Shown piece by piece: positions 14,832 through 29,800 of a stretch of 35,927 nucleotides of DNA. Each line of letters starts with the position of its first letter. Position 1 is the first letter of the stretch. A program made the position numbers and the translations under genes. The notes beneath the pieces are model-generated. The model was not told the origin of the DNA. It was given only the letters and a program-made list of their open reading frames with translations, and made no database searches. This DNA is from Zavarzinella formosa DSM 19928 (GTDB taxonomy: Bacteria > Planctomycetota > Planctomycetia > Gemmatales > Gemmataceae). The stretch is from contig NZ_JH636447.1 of the NCBI RefSeq assembly GCF_000255705.1, positions 110,823 to 146,749 on the forward strand, read 5' to 3'.

Positions 14832-17800
14832 ATGGCCCGCCGTCGCACCTCGGTGTTATCCCAAATGTTTCGACAGCGAAAAAACTCCGCAGATCCAATC
14901 GCCAAACTCTTCGCCTTGAAGCTCCGTCTGCAAGAGTTAGAAGATCGCTCCAATCCCGCGATCGTGACATGGGACGGCGGGGCCGGCACCTTCAATTGGA
15001 CGGATCCCGCCAACTGGGACACGGACCGCCTGCCCACGGCCGACGATGACGTGGTTTTGGCGACTGAACGCGCCTTTGTCGACATCACCAATTCGGCGGC
15101 CGTCACGGTGAAGAGTCTGACCTCGATCCAGCCATTGGAAGTAGACGTCGGTGCCAGTTTGAATGTTCTCGAAGATGCGGCGTTGGACAATTCAATCTAT
15201 GTGTCCGGCTCGTTTTCCACCGGAGGGGACGTTCATCTTCTGCCATACGATTCCGCTGATAACCGTCGGGGAGACATTGAACAGTTTGGAGCAAACGGGC
15301 CTGTCACGGTGGGACAAGACCTGATTTCTCAAGGATTTGTCGCCGATCCCAACCTTCACGTCCTTGGCAATTTCACCAACAGGGGTTCGATCAGTTCATC
15401 CCTGACGGTGGACGGTGATTTCACGCAGGTAAGCGGCGGGGGCATCAGCGAATATTTAAACGCCGACGGAGTAACGCCTCCTTCCCCCACTCTCGTGATC
15501 ACCGTGGGCGGCACCGCCACGCTCGCCGGTCAGCTTTACGTTGATTTTAACACCAACAAGCCCGTGGTGACATCGGCCGACGCTTTTACCATTCTCAACG
15601 CCAGCCAGGTGACGGGCGCGTTTGACAGCGTGATTCTCCCGATGCGCCGAAATCAAGATTTCGTGACGCTGGACCAATCGGGTGCCTCACTCGCCCTCCA
15701 AGGCCACGATGTGTCGGATGCCCCGGTGACATGGGACGGCGGAGCTGGCACTCTGAATTGGGGTGATGCGCAGAATTGGGACACAGACGGTTTGCCCGGC
15801 CAGTATGACACGGTCGTCATCGGAGCCTTGGGGACGCCCGACCCGGTGGTCCTCAACATCGGCGAGGCTCAAATCATCTCTCTGGTCACGGATCAGCGTC
15901 TCCAGATCAACGGTGACTTGAACACCAGAGAGTCCGAGTTTAATGCCGGGTTGGATCTCGGGGCATACGCCTCTCTCTATGTCGCAAACAATTCCCTTGT
16001 TTTGAAAGATCATTCCAGTCTGGGGGACTACGCCTCCATTAGTGACAATTCGGGCGATGGGATTGTCATCAATTCAGGTGACACGTTGACCGTGGGAACT
16101 GGCAGCCGAATCGACGGCAATCTCCATAACTCCGGGACGATCACCGGGGGTTATCTGTTTGCTAATGGAAATGATGAGAACACTGCCACCGGGCAAATTC
16201 GCCTCACGGACACGGGGATGTTCTCCCAGATGGATAATGCCGGAATCATCGCCGCCCCGACGATGACGTTTCAGGGCGGGGTGACCAATAGCGGCACGAT
16301 CACCGCCAACGCGATCACAGCCGAGGCCTTGGAAAGCAGCGGCCAAGTCACGACTGATACCCTCGTCCTTCCTTATGACCGGCTTGAAATTGACGACGGA
16401 ACCGTCACGGCGCAAACGGTCGATGTGCAAAACAGTGATTTGTACTTGAACTCGCCGGGAGAACTGCACGCCGCGTCGGTGACCGTGGCCAGGGATGCGT
16501 ACATCAGCGGCGACCTGACAGCACCATCGGTAACCGTGGCCAATAATGCGTTCGTCAACAGCGAACTGACGACTCAATCCCTCGTCGCCAACAATCTGAT
16601 AATGGAAAGTGGGTCAATTCTGCGCGGCCGAATTCTTGGCCCGGTCGCCGGGACAGACTATTTGCAAGTGAATGTCGCGGACAAGCTGACGATTTTCGGC
16701 GGCGACTTGGAACTCCGGTATGCCGGCGGTGGTTATCTGCCGGTCGCCGGTGATCACTTTGACGTGCTGACCTACGGAAGCAAGACGGGCGACTTTGACA
16801 AGATTACCGTTTCCCAAAAGCGCGGTGTTTCCCTGCTGACGCCCGCGCCCGGCGACACGGTTTATCGGTTTGATGCCGTCACGGCCCCGGCCGGAGCGGT
16901 GACGTGGGATGGCGGGGCGGGAACCTTCAACTGGTTTGACGCCAAAAACTGGGACGATGACATCGTGCCCGGCGATCTCGACGATGTGGTGATCCCTGAT
17001 CTACCCGGAACGCCGACAATCCGCATTGAGCCGATTCAAAATTCGGGCATGACCAACCCCACCGTAAGCATTACCAATCTGACGACGAACGAGGCATTGG
17101 CCATTGACTGGGGAACCACGGTTGAGGTCGGCCATGCGCCCGTTTTCAATTCCGATGTGACATTGGGCACGGATAGTTCGCTGATCATTGACAATGCCTC
17201 TTCGCTGGACATCTCCAAGAATCTGGTGATTGGGACGAATTCCAAAGTTCAATTGACGGCGGCCGGGGCCTCGCTGAACGTCACCGCCTCCGGCAAACTG
17301 GCCGGGGAAGGAACCATCAAGGCGAACGTGGCCAATGCCGGAACCGTCTCCCCCGGTGGTTGGGCGGCGGACACCGCCAGGCTCACTGTGGACGGCAATT
17401 ACACGCAGGCTTCGACAGGAATTCTGGCCGTTGAACTGGCCGGAACGGACAGCCAGGCGGCGAACTACGATCAACTCGCCGTCACGGGAACGGCGAGTGT
17501 GGACGGGACGCTGACCGCCTCGTTCATTCACGAATATGTGGCGCTGCCGAATGATGTTTACACGGTCCTGGCGTCGCCCACGATCATCGGGTCATTCGCC
17601 ACGGTATCCGTGCCTCAAGAAGGAGCGGCGAATTATTTGACGACCGGGACCAACGCTTCCGGTTTCACGCTTACCGGCGCCAGCGTGTTGAACACTTACA
17701 CCGTCACCAGCACGGATGACGACGGTCCCGGCACCCTCCGGGATGCGATTGCGACGGCTAACGCCACCCCCGGCCGGACGCTGATTGCCTTCAATATTCC

Positions 17801-20800
17801 GGGGGCGGGCACCCACACGATCTATCTGTCTTCCGGGGGGCTGCCAATCATCTATGCCTCTGTAATCATCGCCGGGGAAACCCAGCCGGGATACGCCGGG
17901 GAACCGCTCATCGAATTGAACGGGTCGCAAGACGCCATTAATTCCGCGTTGATTTTCAGTTCGTCCAGCCACTCTTCCGTCAGCGGCCTTGTCATCGACC
18001 AATTCACCGGCATTGCCATCGGTGCGTATTCGGGAGCGGGGTTGCGAATCACCGGCAACCGCATCGGGACGGCGCCTTCCGGCGACCGCTTCCTTCCCGG
18101 CACGCTGGCCTATTTGCCCGGCGAAAGCGTGTCGACTGACCGCACCGGCAACCTCACGGGCGGCTCGGCGACTGGCGAATACTCTTACTCCAGTGGCAAA
18201 GTTGGCAAGGATTTTTCATTCGACGGATCGGCCGGGGCCGGGCTGGATTTTTCACAGGGCGCCGACACCGTTCAGCCAACCGACGCGGTGACCGTCGAGA
18301 CATGGGTCCGCTCTTCCATCCAGCAACCGGGCAAATGGATCATCGCCAAGGGGGCTGATGAGGATGATGCTCCGTCTTACGGGTTGACGACGGGAGCCGC
18401 CGGCGGTTTGCTCTTCCAAGTGACAACGGCCGACGGCACGTTCGCTTCGCCGGACGCCGGCTCTGCCCTGTGGGATGGCGCGTGGCACCATGTGGTCGGG
18501 TCGTACAACCGGGCGACCGGCCTCGCGCGCCTGATCGTGGACGGCACGGAAGTCGGCACGGGAACACCGGGCTCCGGGTTAATCAAGTACGGTCTCGCCA
18601 AGTCGGATGACTTGGTCTTGGGCAATTCCCCCGGCGACACCGATTCTCCGTTCCAAGGGGACTTGGACGAACTGTCGATTTACGGACGAGAACTCTCTTC
18701 TGAAGAGATTCAGACCATCATCAGCAGGGCCAACGGAGGAAAAGCCAAAGGATTTGGAAACGGATCGGGTATCTTTCTCTTCGATGTGTCATCGGCCTTC
18801 GTCGGCGACATTGGAATTCAAAATCAAAACTTGATTTCGGACAATCAGGGCACAGGCATTTTTTACAGTGGCATGAACGGACTGACGATCCAAAACAACC
18901 TGATCGGCACCGACCGGACAGGGACGCAGGATTACCACAACGCGGGCGACGCACAAATCCAGTCCTATGGCAATCCCAGCAGCAATATTTTGATCGGCGG
19001 CCCGGCGGTCAGTCAACGGAACGTCATTGTCACGGGCAACGGCGTGAGCGACGGTGTGTCTAATGGCCGCGGCATCTACATGGAATACTCCTCGAATGTC
19101 GAAATCTCCAACAACTACATCGCCACAAACATCACGGGGACCAAGTCTCTCGGCACACAAGCGACGGATATATACGCTTTTAGCGTGAATGGCCTGCGGA
19201 TTGGGCGACCTCACGCTGGCAATCTCATGTCCGGGGCCATGGGCTATAATGAATTTGAAATATCTACCATTCAAGATTTTGTGGTTCAGGGAAATACGTT
19301 CGGTTACTTGGCGGACCGTTTTCTGCAGCCTACGGATGGAAACATCACTTTTAATGGTACTCCTGGATTTCTTTTGGGAGGCTCCGACTACGGCGATGGC
19401 AACAGCGGCCGGGGAGATGCTTCCTTTTTCAACGCCGACGGCGGGAGTGTGCTCGGCAATTCGTTCACAATAGTGAACATGGCCGGGGGAAGCAAAAACG
19501 TGGTGGTCGGCGGGACTCATGTCGCTGAGCAGAATACTTTGTCGTATTTGACACTCACTGACTTGGACACGACCGGCAACAAAATATACGGCAACCAGAT
19601 CTTTCAACTGCAGGCGATCAACGGTGCCCACGACAATCAAATCGGCGGTTCTTTGCCGGGGCAAGGCAACACCATTCAATACTTGAGTCTCGGCTCCCCG
19701 GGTAACAACCGGCCGTCACTGATCGAAACGTGGCTGCCGGGCGACGGGAACGCTTCGGATTCCAACGACCAATACACTGGCTTCTCCGGGACCACCTACG
19801 GCTCGCTAACATACGCGCCCGGCATCCATAATCAGGGATTCCTGTTCGCCGGAAGCGGTGGAATTGTTGAGCATCCGTCTCCGTATGAAGATCGGACTGC
19901 CGGCATTGATGCGTGGGTGCGACTCGATCAACTCCCGGCTGTCGGAACCAACGCGACCATCCTGACCCAGAACAATCCGGGCGCCAGCGAGGACTACGGG
20001 CTGTATGTGACCAACGACGGCGGCGTTCCCAAGCTTCGCCTTCGCTGGACTTATCAGGGCACGGCCTATGCCGTCGATTCGGATGCGATCCCACTCTTGG
20101 ACGGCCAAATTCACCATGTGGCCGTGAGTTTCGACGGCACGACGGTGACCTTCTATCACAACGGCCAAATTCTCTCGTCAGCCCCTCAACCCGCCGCTCA
20201 AGACCGCCTTAGCGTTGGCGGTCTGTACCGAGTCGGCGCCTCGGCGCGCGATGCGAACACGGGCGAGATATCAGAACCGTTCATCGGCCTGATTGACGAG
20301 CCGGCCACCTATATCGACTATAACGGCGACACGCTCGACGAGTCGATGGTCAAGGATATTTACAATGACCGCGGGGTTGACAAAGGGGGTGACGGCACCC
20401 GGGCGAACACAGTTCAAGGCAATACGATCATTCATGACGCAGACATCTCCGAATCACCCGAAAATATCATTGGCGGATCGGGAGTCGGCGAGGGAAATCT
20501 TTTTCAAGGCCATCTCAATATTAATTCCCCCGCCAGCCAGCACAACATCGTTCAAGGAAATGTGTTTCAAGCTACCACCTTTGGTTTCAGCCAGACCGGC
20601 GTCTTTATCTCAGTAGGGGCAAAAAACAACACGGTTGGCGGGACCGCTCCCGGCGATGGCAATGTGTTCCACATTGATCGTTATGGGGTCGTTGTTGATG
20701 AACAATTCGGCGGGAACACCTCTGGCAACTCGATTATTGGCAACACCTATCCGATTGCCTTTCCCGGATCGGTGCCGATTGTGTTGCAAGATGGCGGAAA

Positions 20801-23800
20801 CAACAGCGAACCAGTCCCGACGCTGGACTTTGTCCTCGGCGGCGACAACGGCTTGATTTCCGGGTCGGTCATTGGCGATCCGAGCACCGACTACCGCATT
20901 GACATCAACGGCGGACCGGCCTCGGACCCGTATTCGTTGAATTTCGGCTCGTTTGTCGTCCACACCGACAGCACGGGAGCGGTCGCCTTCAAACACAATA
21001 TTCCGTCAAGCGTGCCGTTCGGAAGCGTTCTGGCGATCTCGTCCACCAACCTGACGACCGGCAACACATCTGCTTTCACGGGCGCCAAAACAGCGGTGGC
21101 CGCGATTCTGCTGGGCATCCCGGCGCGAGCCAAGGAGGGGGACCATATCGAACTGACGGCGTTCACCTCGGCGTCCACGCCCCAAAATGGTCTGGCTTAC
21201 AATTGGACCATTTTGAAAGACGGCCAGCCTTATCAGTCCGACAGCGACGAGCAAACATTGCACCCGACGACCGCCGGGATCGTCTTCACGCCCGATGACA
21301 ATGGCGTCTACACCGTCAGCTTGGAAATCACCACGCTCAATGGCATGAAGGCCACGCTCGGCCCGATCGATATTCCGGTCTCCAACCAGCTTCCCAACGG
21401 CGAATACACGCAGGTCGTCCACACGACGGCCGCCGGAACGCCGGTCACCTTCCAGGGAACGGCCACCGATCCGGGCAAGCTCGATCAATCCTCTCTCACC
21501 TATGCCTGGGAAGTCCGGGCTGGCACGCCGACGGGGCCGATGGTGTTCACGGGAACGGGGCCGGAAATCACGTTCACGCCCACGCTGGGGAACCTGCACT
21601 TTGTCACGATGATCGTGACCGACAAGGACGGCGGCGTGGAACGCATGCCCGCCCGCGTGCTTGATGTGACCGGCGGGGATAGTGTCGCCAGCATCGTCGT
21701 GACGCCGGACGGCCCGGAAGGCGCCCCGGTGCGGGCGCACGCCCAACTGAGCGACTTGGTCCGCTCGCAAGCGGTGACTTACACATGGAGCGTTCTCAAG
21801 GACGGGGCGCCGTATTCCTCGTTCACCATCCCCAGCGATGGCTGGATGGAATTCGTGCCCGATGACAACGGCGTCTATCAAGTCGGCCTGACGCTGACCG
21901 TGGCCGGTGCTGCAAGCGCGGCGGTGCCGAAAATCGTGGTGGTTTCCAATGAACGCCCGACTCCGTCGATCAAGGGAATTTCCAATCAGATCAGCCTTGG
22001 CCAAACGGTCAACGCGCTGGCCGATGTCGTCGATCCGGGCAAGGCCGACACCGCGACACCTGACAAAATGTCCCTGCTGTGGCAATGGAAGCGAATCGAC
22101 TCGCCCGGCGTTCAACCGGTGCAAAGCGGAACGGACACGCAATTCCCGATCACGCCGACTGATCCCGGCATTTACGAACTCTCCCTGACGGCCACCGACA
22201 AGGACGGCGGGTCCAAGAGAATCGACAAACTAGTGCGGGTGGTCGGCGATCAACTGACGGTGTCCCTCGGCATCCCCGCCGGGCCGTTTGTCCAAGGCAG
22301 TTCTTATTCATTGACGCCGACGGTCACCGGCGGGGCGGGACCATACCAGAGCGCATGGACCATCACCGACCGGTTCGGGAGGACGGTGGCCTCGTCCACG
22401 GCGGGCGATTACACCAGTGTCTTGGCCGCTTTTTCGTTCCTTCCGCCGTCCCCCGGTTCTTACACGCTTCGATTGCTGGTGCGCTCCCAGTCCGGCCTCA
22501 CGGGCCTGATCGAAGGCCATGTCAATGTGGCCAACGCCCCGCCGCTGGCATCGCTGGCGGTTGACCCGGCCGATGCCCCGTATCAGGAGGGCAAGGCCAT
22601 CCATGTGAAACTGACGACCAAGGACCCCGGCGGGGCTTCTCCCGTTTTTGTTCAGTGGCAGGTCAACGGAAGCCCGGTGACCAATCCCGGCAAAGATCCG
22701 ACGGTTTATGTGTTCACCCCGCCGGACAACGGTTCGTATGTCGTCTCGGCCGTGGTGAGCGACCCGGACGGCGGCGTCACGACGGCGCAACTGAATTTGA
22801 ACGTCGCCAATGTCGCGCCGACTGTTGATCCGCTTCCCGACGTCAGTGTGACATCCAAGGACACCAAAATTGTTTTCTCGGCCAAGGCCGCCGATCCGGG
22901 CATCAACGACACATTCACTTATGCCTGGACGGCCACCCGAAACGGCATCTCTCTTCCGGGCGGCTCGGCGGCGACTTTCAGCGTGCCCATCACGACGGCC
23001 GGAACCTTCCTCGTCCGGGTGACGGTGACGGACAAAGACGGCGGCGCCACCACGCGCAGCATCGCCTTCGTCCTCGGCTCCAACGCCGCCGACACGATCA
23101 AAGTCACGCCGGCCATGTTCGCCAGCGCCCCGGCCGACCGTTATGCGGTGTTCGCCCGCGCGGGCAACGACCGGGTCAGCGTCGATCCCGCCTTTGCCTT
23201 CCCGGTGTATATCGACGGCGGCGAGGGGAATGACACCATCGTCGGCGGCGCCAAGGGGGATGTGCTGGTCGCCGGGCCCGGCAACAACTCGGTTTCCGGC
23301 GGAGCCGGGGACGACACGATCTACGGCGGCGGCAGTGACACGCTCGACGGCGGCGCCGGCGTCGGCGACCGCCTCATCCCGCACTTCAGCAACATCACCC
23401 TGCTCGACCCGGACGGGGCGACGGTCAGCCTGGAACAAGCCCCGACCGGAGTCACGCTGGATCTCGGCCAGCAAGCGGGGCAACACCAGCCGGTGTTCGT
23501 GTTCAACAACATCGCCAGCTATATCACGATGACCGGCGTTTTTGACGCCATCGAGGGAAGCCCCTATCAGGACTCGCTGACAACCAGCATCGCCAACACC
23601 TCTCTGCTCGGGGGTGGCGGGGATGACCACCTCGCCTCCACAATAGCCAGCGGAGTGATTCTTGACGGCGGCGACGGGAACGACCAACTCACGGTCGGCG
23701 GCACAAACAACACCATCACCGGTGGCGACGGGAACGATCAGATCTCTGTTTCCGGCAGCGGCAACACAGTCACCGGGGATGGCGGGGACAACACGATCAT

Positions 23801-26800
23801 CCTGAATCCGGGGACCGATGGAGGGGTTGTCGGCGGCGGCGACGGAAACAACACGATCATCGGCAACGGCGTCACCGACACCACGATTCTGGGCGGCGAC
23901 GGCGACGACACGATTGACCTCGATTCGTCGTCCGGCACACAAATCGAGACAACTCCGACGGCTCCCGCCGACCCCTCCTCGCCAAGTGATCCGCTGGGGG
24001 GCGGGCTGGTGTTCGGTCGCGGGTTGCCCGGCTCGAAACGAACCGATGTGAACCTGAACGCCACCGAAGACATCAGCATCTTCGGATCGGACACCCACAA
24101 GATGATCGTCAGCGCCCGGCAATCGGGCAACGTGGATGTTTTTGCCACCGGCCGGGATGATGTCACCTTTGATTCAGTGACGGCCGGGACGATCAACACC
24201 GATGCTTTCGGCGCCGCCCGCGACCTCGCCCCGGACGAGCAATCCACCGTGATTGTCCGGACATCAACCGATGTGAGCGTCTTCGGCTCGGCCCAACGGC
24301 CGACCACGTTGACAGCCAGCGACTCCGACCGGGTGACCGTGTATGCCGGCCCGGCGGATGTGATTGAACTGGACAATGTCCGCGAGACTGATGTGCGGAC
24401 GGGGGTGCTGGGTGACGATTCGCCATCCGCCGACAAAACAACGGTGAATGTGAAGACATCCAATGATGTCCGGGTGTTCGGAACGGATGACCAGCCATTG
24501 AAAGTGGCCGTGTCCGACTCCGACAGCGTCGATGTGTTCGGCGGTTCCGGATTGGATGTGAGTTTTGACAAGGTAACCGCCTCCGCCGTGGTCGTCGACA
24601 CCTTTGGCGCCGCCGCTCCCCAACCGGGTCTGGCAAAAGTGGCGGTTCAGAATAGCGATGGCGTGGGCGTGTTCGGCACGAATGATCGAGATTTGCAGGT
24701 CACCGCCGACAACTCGTCAAATGTCGATGTGTTCGGCGGCGACGGCGCCAGCGTGACGTATCAGCAAGTTGCTGGCGGAAGCGTGACCATCAACGAGTTG
24801 GGCGCTAGCCGGCCCGGAGCCTCTCGCCCGACGGTTGTGGTGACGGGCAGCCAGGATGTGAGTCTCTTTGGCAGTGACGCTCAGTCCCCGGAATTCTCGG
24901 CCGATCATTCGACGAACATTGACGTGTTCGGCGGTTCCGGGACGGACGTGAACTTTGACACGGTGACCGGCGGGAAGATCGTGATTGATTCGCTCGGCTC
25001 ATTGCTGCCCCAAACCGGCGACGCTCATGTGAATCTCTCCGCCAGTCAAGACGTGAGCGTGTTCGGCGGGACGAACCGCACGATGACCGTGAACGCGACG
25101 GGCGTCTCCAAAAACATTGTCGTCTTCGCCCAGGACACGGATCTGGTGTCATTTGACCATGTCTCCGGCGGCATTATCGTCGTTGATTCTCTCGGATTGC
25201 CGCTGCCGTCAGCCCGCAATGAGGGTGTAACCATTACTGATGCCGACACCATCCGTCTCTTCGGCATCGGAGACGCGGCCAATCAGGTGAACATCACCAA
25301 CAGCACGGACATTCAAGCCTTTGCCGGCGGCGGGGATGATTCATTGACGGTAACCGGCGGTTCCGACGTGGAGGCGGCGGGGGACGCGGGCAACGACACC
25401 CTCACGGTCAATTCGGGTGACAACATCATCGTCTATGGCGGGGATGGCGCCGACGTCTTTCACATGGACGGCGGCGTGTCAGCCATCGCCGTCGGCGGGG
25501 CGGGGGACGACCAGTTTAATATTTCCGGTGGAGACAGCCCCATCGTTTTCGGCGGCTTGGATCAGAATTCTTATGTGATCACCGGCGGCACAAACCCTTA
25601 TGCGATTGGTGGAAATTCCGGGGAACACTTCACGGTCACCGGGGGCAACAACGCGGCCGTCAGCGCCGGCGGCGGGGACGACACCATCACGGCTTCCGGC
25701 AACCCGGACAACTTCACCGGCGTGACGGCATTGGACGGCAGCGACGGCAACGATGTGACCACCATCAGCGACAATTTGAATGATGTCTACGCCTTCGGTG
25801 CTGATGGTGACGACCAGCTCACTGCGACCGCCGGGCTGCGAGTGAATCTGTACGGCGAGGACGGCAACGATACCACTTCGTTCCTGGCCGGCAGCCAGCT
25901 CCGGGCCTCGGGCGGGGCGGGCAACGACACCATGACGACATCAAGCAGCGGTGACAACATTTTGCTGATCGGCGGGAATGACGCGGACAACATTCAAGTG
26001 AACGCGGGCCAGACGGTGACCGCCTACGGCTTGGACGGGGCCGACACGATCAATGTCGCCGACGGAAACGATGTGGAAGCCATCGGCGGGGCCGACGCGG
26101 ACACTTTGAGCATCGCCGGGGGAACCGGGATCAGCGCCTTCGGGGAGTCGGGGGACGACAATCTCAGCGTCTCCGGCGGCACGAGCCTCTTGCTTGCCGG
26201 CGGGGCGGGCTCGGACCAATTGACGGTCGTCGGCGGGGCTAACGTCCTGGCCTTTGGCGAAACCGGCACGGACACACTGACGGCCTCGGGCGGCTCGAAA
26301 GTCACCCTGTCGGGGGGCGATGGTCAGGACACACTCAGTTCGACCACCAGCGAAGCCGAATTGTACGGGGATGACAGCGACGACACATATAAGCTGCAAC
26401 TCACGCCAACGCCGCTGGATCTGCGAATCCACGAGTTGCTGGTTCTCCCGGACGGAAGCTTTGAAGCCCCCTCGCGCGGGTCGGATACCATCGACCTTTC
26501 CGGCATCACCGGCGTCGGCGCGACGCTGGATCTTGGCCAACCGGGGGACGACACTCTTCCCGACGGCGGGCTGCAATCGGTCGTGCCCGGCCGACTGCGG
26601 GTGGCGTTGTTTGGAACATTTGAAAACATCATCGGCACGGATTCGGCCGACTTCCTCCAAGGCGATGCTGCGGACAATCACATTCAGGGCAACGGTGGCA
26701 ACGACACCATCATCGGTCTGGCTGGGAACGACACGCTGGAAGGGGGCGCCGGGGACGACACGCTCAATGGCGGGGCCGGCAACGATCAATATCCGTTCAA

Positions 26801-29800
26801 CGACACCCCGGCCGTCGTCGGGGGGCCGCGGCTTTCGCTGGGTTCGGACACCATCATCGAACCATCGGACACCGATGAGGACTCTCTCGACTTTTCGCAA
26901 TTCGGTTCGGCCGTCACCGTTGATTTGAGTTCGACAACCACCCAAACGGTCGCCCCCAATCTCGCCATCACGCTGGACAATGCCTCCGGAATCGAGGACG
27001 TGGCGGGATCGGATTTCGACGACTCGCTGTCCGGGAACGCCCGCGACAACCGCCTGACGGGCGGCAAAGGAAACGACACGCTGGCGGGCCGGGCCGGAAA
27101 CGACACGTATGTGTTCGCTGGATCGCAACTCGGCTCCGACACAGTGAACGAAGTCAGCGATCAGGACAGCGACACGCTGGACTTCGCGGAGTTCGACGGG
27201 CCGGCCAATGTCAACTTGTCGCTGACGACGCCGCAGGTTTTCGGCCCGGATCTGACGCTCACATTGGGGGATGGCGAAGGGCTGGAGAATGTCGTCGGCA
27301 CCGGATATTCGGACTCGATCACCGGAAACGACCGCGACAATCACCTGACCGGCGGCGGCGGGGCCGACACGATCCGCGGCGGCGCTGGAAACGATTACTT
27401 GCAGGCCGGCTTCACGCAAGTGGTGTTCCTGGACTTCGTCAGCGGAACGGACGCGGCTCGGGGTGATTATGTGTACACCATCGCAGAGCAGAATGCCATT
27501 CTCGCCAACTTGAATGCGAAATTCGCCGGGTTTGATTATGTCTTCACCAACGACCGCGACGCGGCCAAGCTCGCCACCGAAGCCACGGGGGGCGAGTTTG
27601 ACACCCTCGTCTTCAACGCCGGGCCGGGCGGTGGTGTCGGCGGCGAGGCCGATGAGATCGACTTCCGAAACCTGCGGCATACCAACACCGGATCGGTCAA
27701 CATCCAGCCGCTGCTGTCATATCTGGACGGAGTCCCCGGCGACCGGGAGGCCTTGATTATCAACCTGACGGCCACTGTGGCCGCCCACGAAATCGGCCAC
27801 ATGGCCGGCCTGCGGCATGCCGATTCGTTCGGCCCAATCGGTTCGGGAATTCCGGCCAGGGTCGATCCAACGCTGTACTTCCCGACATATGTTGGCCCGA
27901 TGCAAGCCGACGAATCACAACTCCATGTGATGGCCAGCCCCCTCGCGGTGGGCAGCACGATCGCCGACGCCGCCCAAGACACGTTCTTCGGGGAACGCGA
28001 GGACATCAAACTGGCGTTCAACGAGGTTGGCCGGACGATTTTTGAAACCAACACAGACGGAGATTCACACGACTCGGCCGCGACGGCCGAACCGCTCGGC
28101 GTCCTGCCGTCGTTGACGGTGCCAAACACGCTGCGAGGCGAGTCGCAAAACGCCGGGAAGCAGTTCAATGTTTCCGCATTGGCGGTGATCGGTCATGTCG
28201 TCGTCACCAACGGCGTGTCCGAACAGGATGTTTACTCGCTCACCGGCAAGGCGGGCGACCTCATGAATTTTGAACTGATCTCGGAAAGCCTCAATCCATC
28301 CCGTGGCCAGCCGTTCGACGGCGTCCTGACTTTGCGAGACGCGGCGGGCAACGTGATCGCGACCAACGACGATGAATACGAAGGCACCCGCGATGCCTCG
28401 ATCATCGACGCGAAACTGCCGGCGGACGGCGTCTATTTCATCGAAGTGGCCCCGTACTTTAACGGGGACGGCGGCCGTTATGAACTGTTCATGAGCCGCT
28501 TCGCCACCGGCGTCGCCTCGCGAGCCACCGGCGATGACCTCGCCGGCGGCTCCGGCTCCGACACGAGTGTCGGCGGCTTGGGAGACGACATCTTCCGCAA
28601 GAGTGATTCGCTGGCGAGCGACCTTGATGTGTTTTTGGGCGGCGGCGGCCAGAACATTCTGGACGAAACAGGCGGCGCCGACGGCGGGCATGACACCTTG
28701 GCCAACATTACGTTCGTGAAGGCGGCCAGCATCGCCCCGGTGGCTGGTCAGTCCTCGATGACGTTCAATCTCACCGAAGGAAACCTTTTTGAACATCAAA
28801 CCCCGTTCACCATTGCGGATGGTGATTCGCTGACTTATCGCATCATGCCAGATGGCGGCAACCCGCTTCCGTCCGGCATCGGTGTTGACAATAACGGGCT
28901 GGTCCGCTGGCTTCCCTCGCGGGGAGGCGATTTCTCCGCAACGGTGATCGCCACGGACTCGCTGGGCGAATCGGCCACCTACCAGATGACCTTTCATGTG
29001 GCCGATGTCGCTCCTGTCGTGACCGCGACCGGAGCCTCTCATGTGCAGGAAGGAAAGACGTGGACCGGCTCGGGCCAATTTACCGATCCGGGCGTGAACG
29101 TGTGGACGGCGACCGTCGATTACGGCGACGGCCAGGGGGCGCAACCAGTGGCACTGTCAGCCGACGGCAAATTCAAACTCAGCCACTTGTATCCGAACAG
29201 CGGCGTCAAAACGGTCACCGTGCGAGTGTTTGACGGCATTCTGACGGGACAAACCACTCTTCAAGTGACGGTTGACAACGTCAACCCGAATGGCGTGCTG
29301 ACCAATTCCGGGCCGATCACCCAAGGCCAGCCGTTGAGCGTGAGCGTGGGAAATCTGACCGATCCTTCGCCCGCCGACCTGGCCGGGCTGACTTTCAGCT
29401 ATGACTTCGACAACGATGGCACGCCGGACGTGGTCGGAAGCACGCAAACAACGATGGTTGTCCCGGCAAACAAGCTCCCGGCGGGACATTCGACGGCGAC
29501 CATTCGCGTTCGCGTCTCCGATCCCGACGGTGGTTTTACGGACCTGTTCACTCAGGCGTCCGTTTACAACGTCGCCCCGTCGGTTACCACGGGGACAGGG
29601 CAGACAGTCGTGGCGGGCAACACGGTTCATCTGAGCGCCAGCGCGAGCGATCCGGGCAACGACATCGTGAGCCGGACATGGACAATCACCAACACGGCCA
29701 CCAATGCGATCGTGGCCACCGGCAGCGGCGACACCTTCGATTACGTCCCCGCCAAAGCCGGTAATTTTGTCGCCACCATTGCCGTGAAGGACGCTTTTGG

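Noticed and set aside
23220-27420. Regular short repeats in DNA considered as a CRISPR or tandem satellite
   Set aside because: The repeats are at protein level (Gly-Asp nonapeptides), differ in base sequence, have no constant repeat-spacer pattern and sit within one open frame.
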